The notes under the pieces: generated by a model | Seen by the model: only the letters and a program-made list of their open reading frames with translations | The model's database searches: none | Told to the model about the DNA's origin: nothing | Assembly (NCBI GenBank): GCA_021807585.1 | Contig: JAKBCQ010000177.1 | Location: forward strand, 1 to 6,298 | Origin: Planctomycetota bacterium | GTDB lineage: Bacteria > Planctomycetota > Planctomycetia > Isosphaerales > Isosphaeraceae | Direction: 5' to 3' | Length of the DNA: 6,298 nt | In this document: piece by piece, positions 6,201 to 6,298 of the stretch | Layout: each line of letters starts with the position of its first letter | Position numbering within the stretch: position 1 is the stretch's first letter | Program-made: the position numbers and the translations under genes

Positions 6201-6298
6201 TCACTTTAGTTCAGCATCGGTTACCTTGAAACTGATTGTTCCTCGACGAAGATCGCCGCCGATGATCGCGCCATGTTGAGGATGGAAGCGATTAGAAA
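6201..6298 (-). CDS. Possible 3' end of an upstream gene running off the right edge
   Basis: A minus-strand frame is open from the right edge to a TGA at 6203-6201, giving 31 residues ending with HPQHGAIIGGD, then RRGTISFKV and TDAELK. The alternating hydrophobic and polar pattern looks like a beta-rich C-terminal domain. Of the three minus-strand frames here it is the most protein-like, though another frame is open for 25 codons. It would lie upstream of the rmd-like gene in the same direction, with a 162-bp gap. I do not recognise the family with confidence. A polysaccharide transport or glycan gene would fit the neighbour, but that is speculation. Confidence 0.4.
   Translation of the reverse strand, partial: SNRFHPQHGAIIGGDLRRGTISFKVTDAELK

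Noticed and set aside
5913..6279. Two plus-strand frames of about 100 codons over the 5' end and upstream of the rmd-like gene
   Set aside because: They overlap the rmd coding strand in antisense, overlap each other and have no recognisable protein features.

Overview
The window looks like chromosomal DNA of a planctomycete (Planctomycetota), at moderate confidence. Three things suggest this: a beta clamp with an unusual sequence, a secreted alpha/beta-hydrolase-like protein that lacks catalytic residues, and a long disordered protein whose C-terminal module (LERYGHS ... LGYYRPG) resembles one I recall from planctomycete hypothetical proteins. Base composition is near 50% GC. Genes are well spaced, with no IS elements, tRNAs, rRNAs or CRISPR repeats visible.

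Layout, left to right. Positions 1-1869 (+) hold the 3' part of a long Ser/Asp/Asn/Pro-rich gene that runs off the left edge. It converges on a minus-strand gene at 2001-3212, which encodes an exported protein with a degenerate alpha/beta-hydrolase fold. The 131-bp gap between them holds a perfect 13-bp inverted repeat, probably a shared terminator. A 246-bp gap with no recognised feature leads to dnaN (3459-4577, -), the DNA polymerase III sliding clamp, best started at the ATG behind a GGGGAG ribosome site. Upstream of dnaN is a 486-bp non-coding region. Next comes an extended-SDR nucleotide-sugar gene (5064-6038, -) most like GDP-4-dehydro-6-deoxy-D-mannose reductase (rmd), with a good promoter candidate. 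At the right edge, 6201-6298 (-) may be the last 31 codons of another gene.

The most interesting part is the gap upstream of dnaN. It contains a 50-bp AT-rich block (about 24% GC), two exact copies of TGTCGATAA (one base from the classical DnaA box TGTGGATAA), a GGTGCATAA, two weaker TGTCGATT relatives, and several inverted repeats. Together with dnaN this makes it a candidate replication origin or a DnaA-controlled dnaN promoter region, although no dnaA gene lies in the window.

The genes do not form one pathway. dnaN is replication. The rmd-like gene is surface-polysaccharide precursor synthesis (GDP-D-rhamnose). The two other proteins have no assignable biochemical role, and the hydrolase-like one is probably a non-catalytic exported protein.
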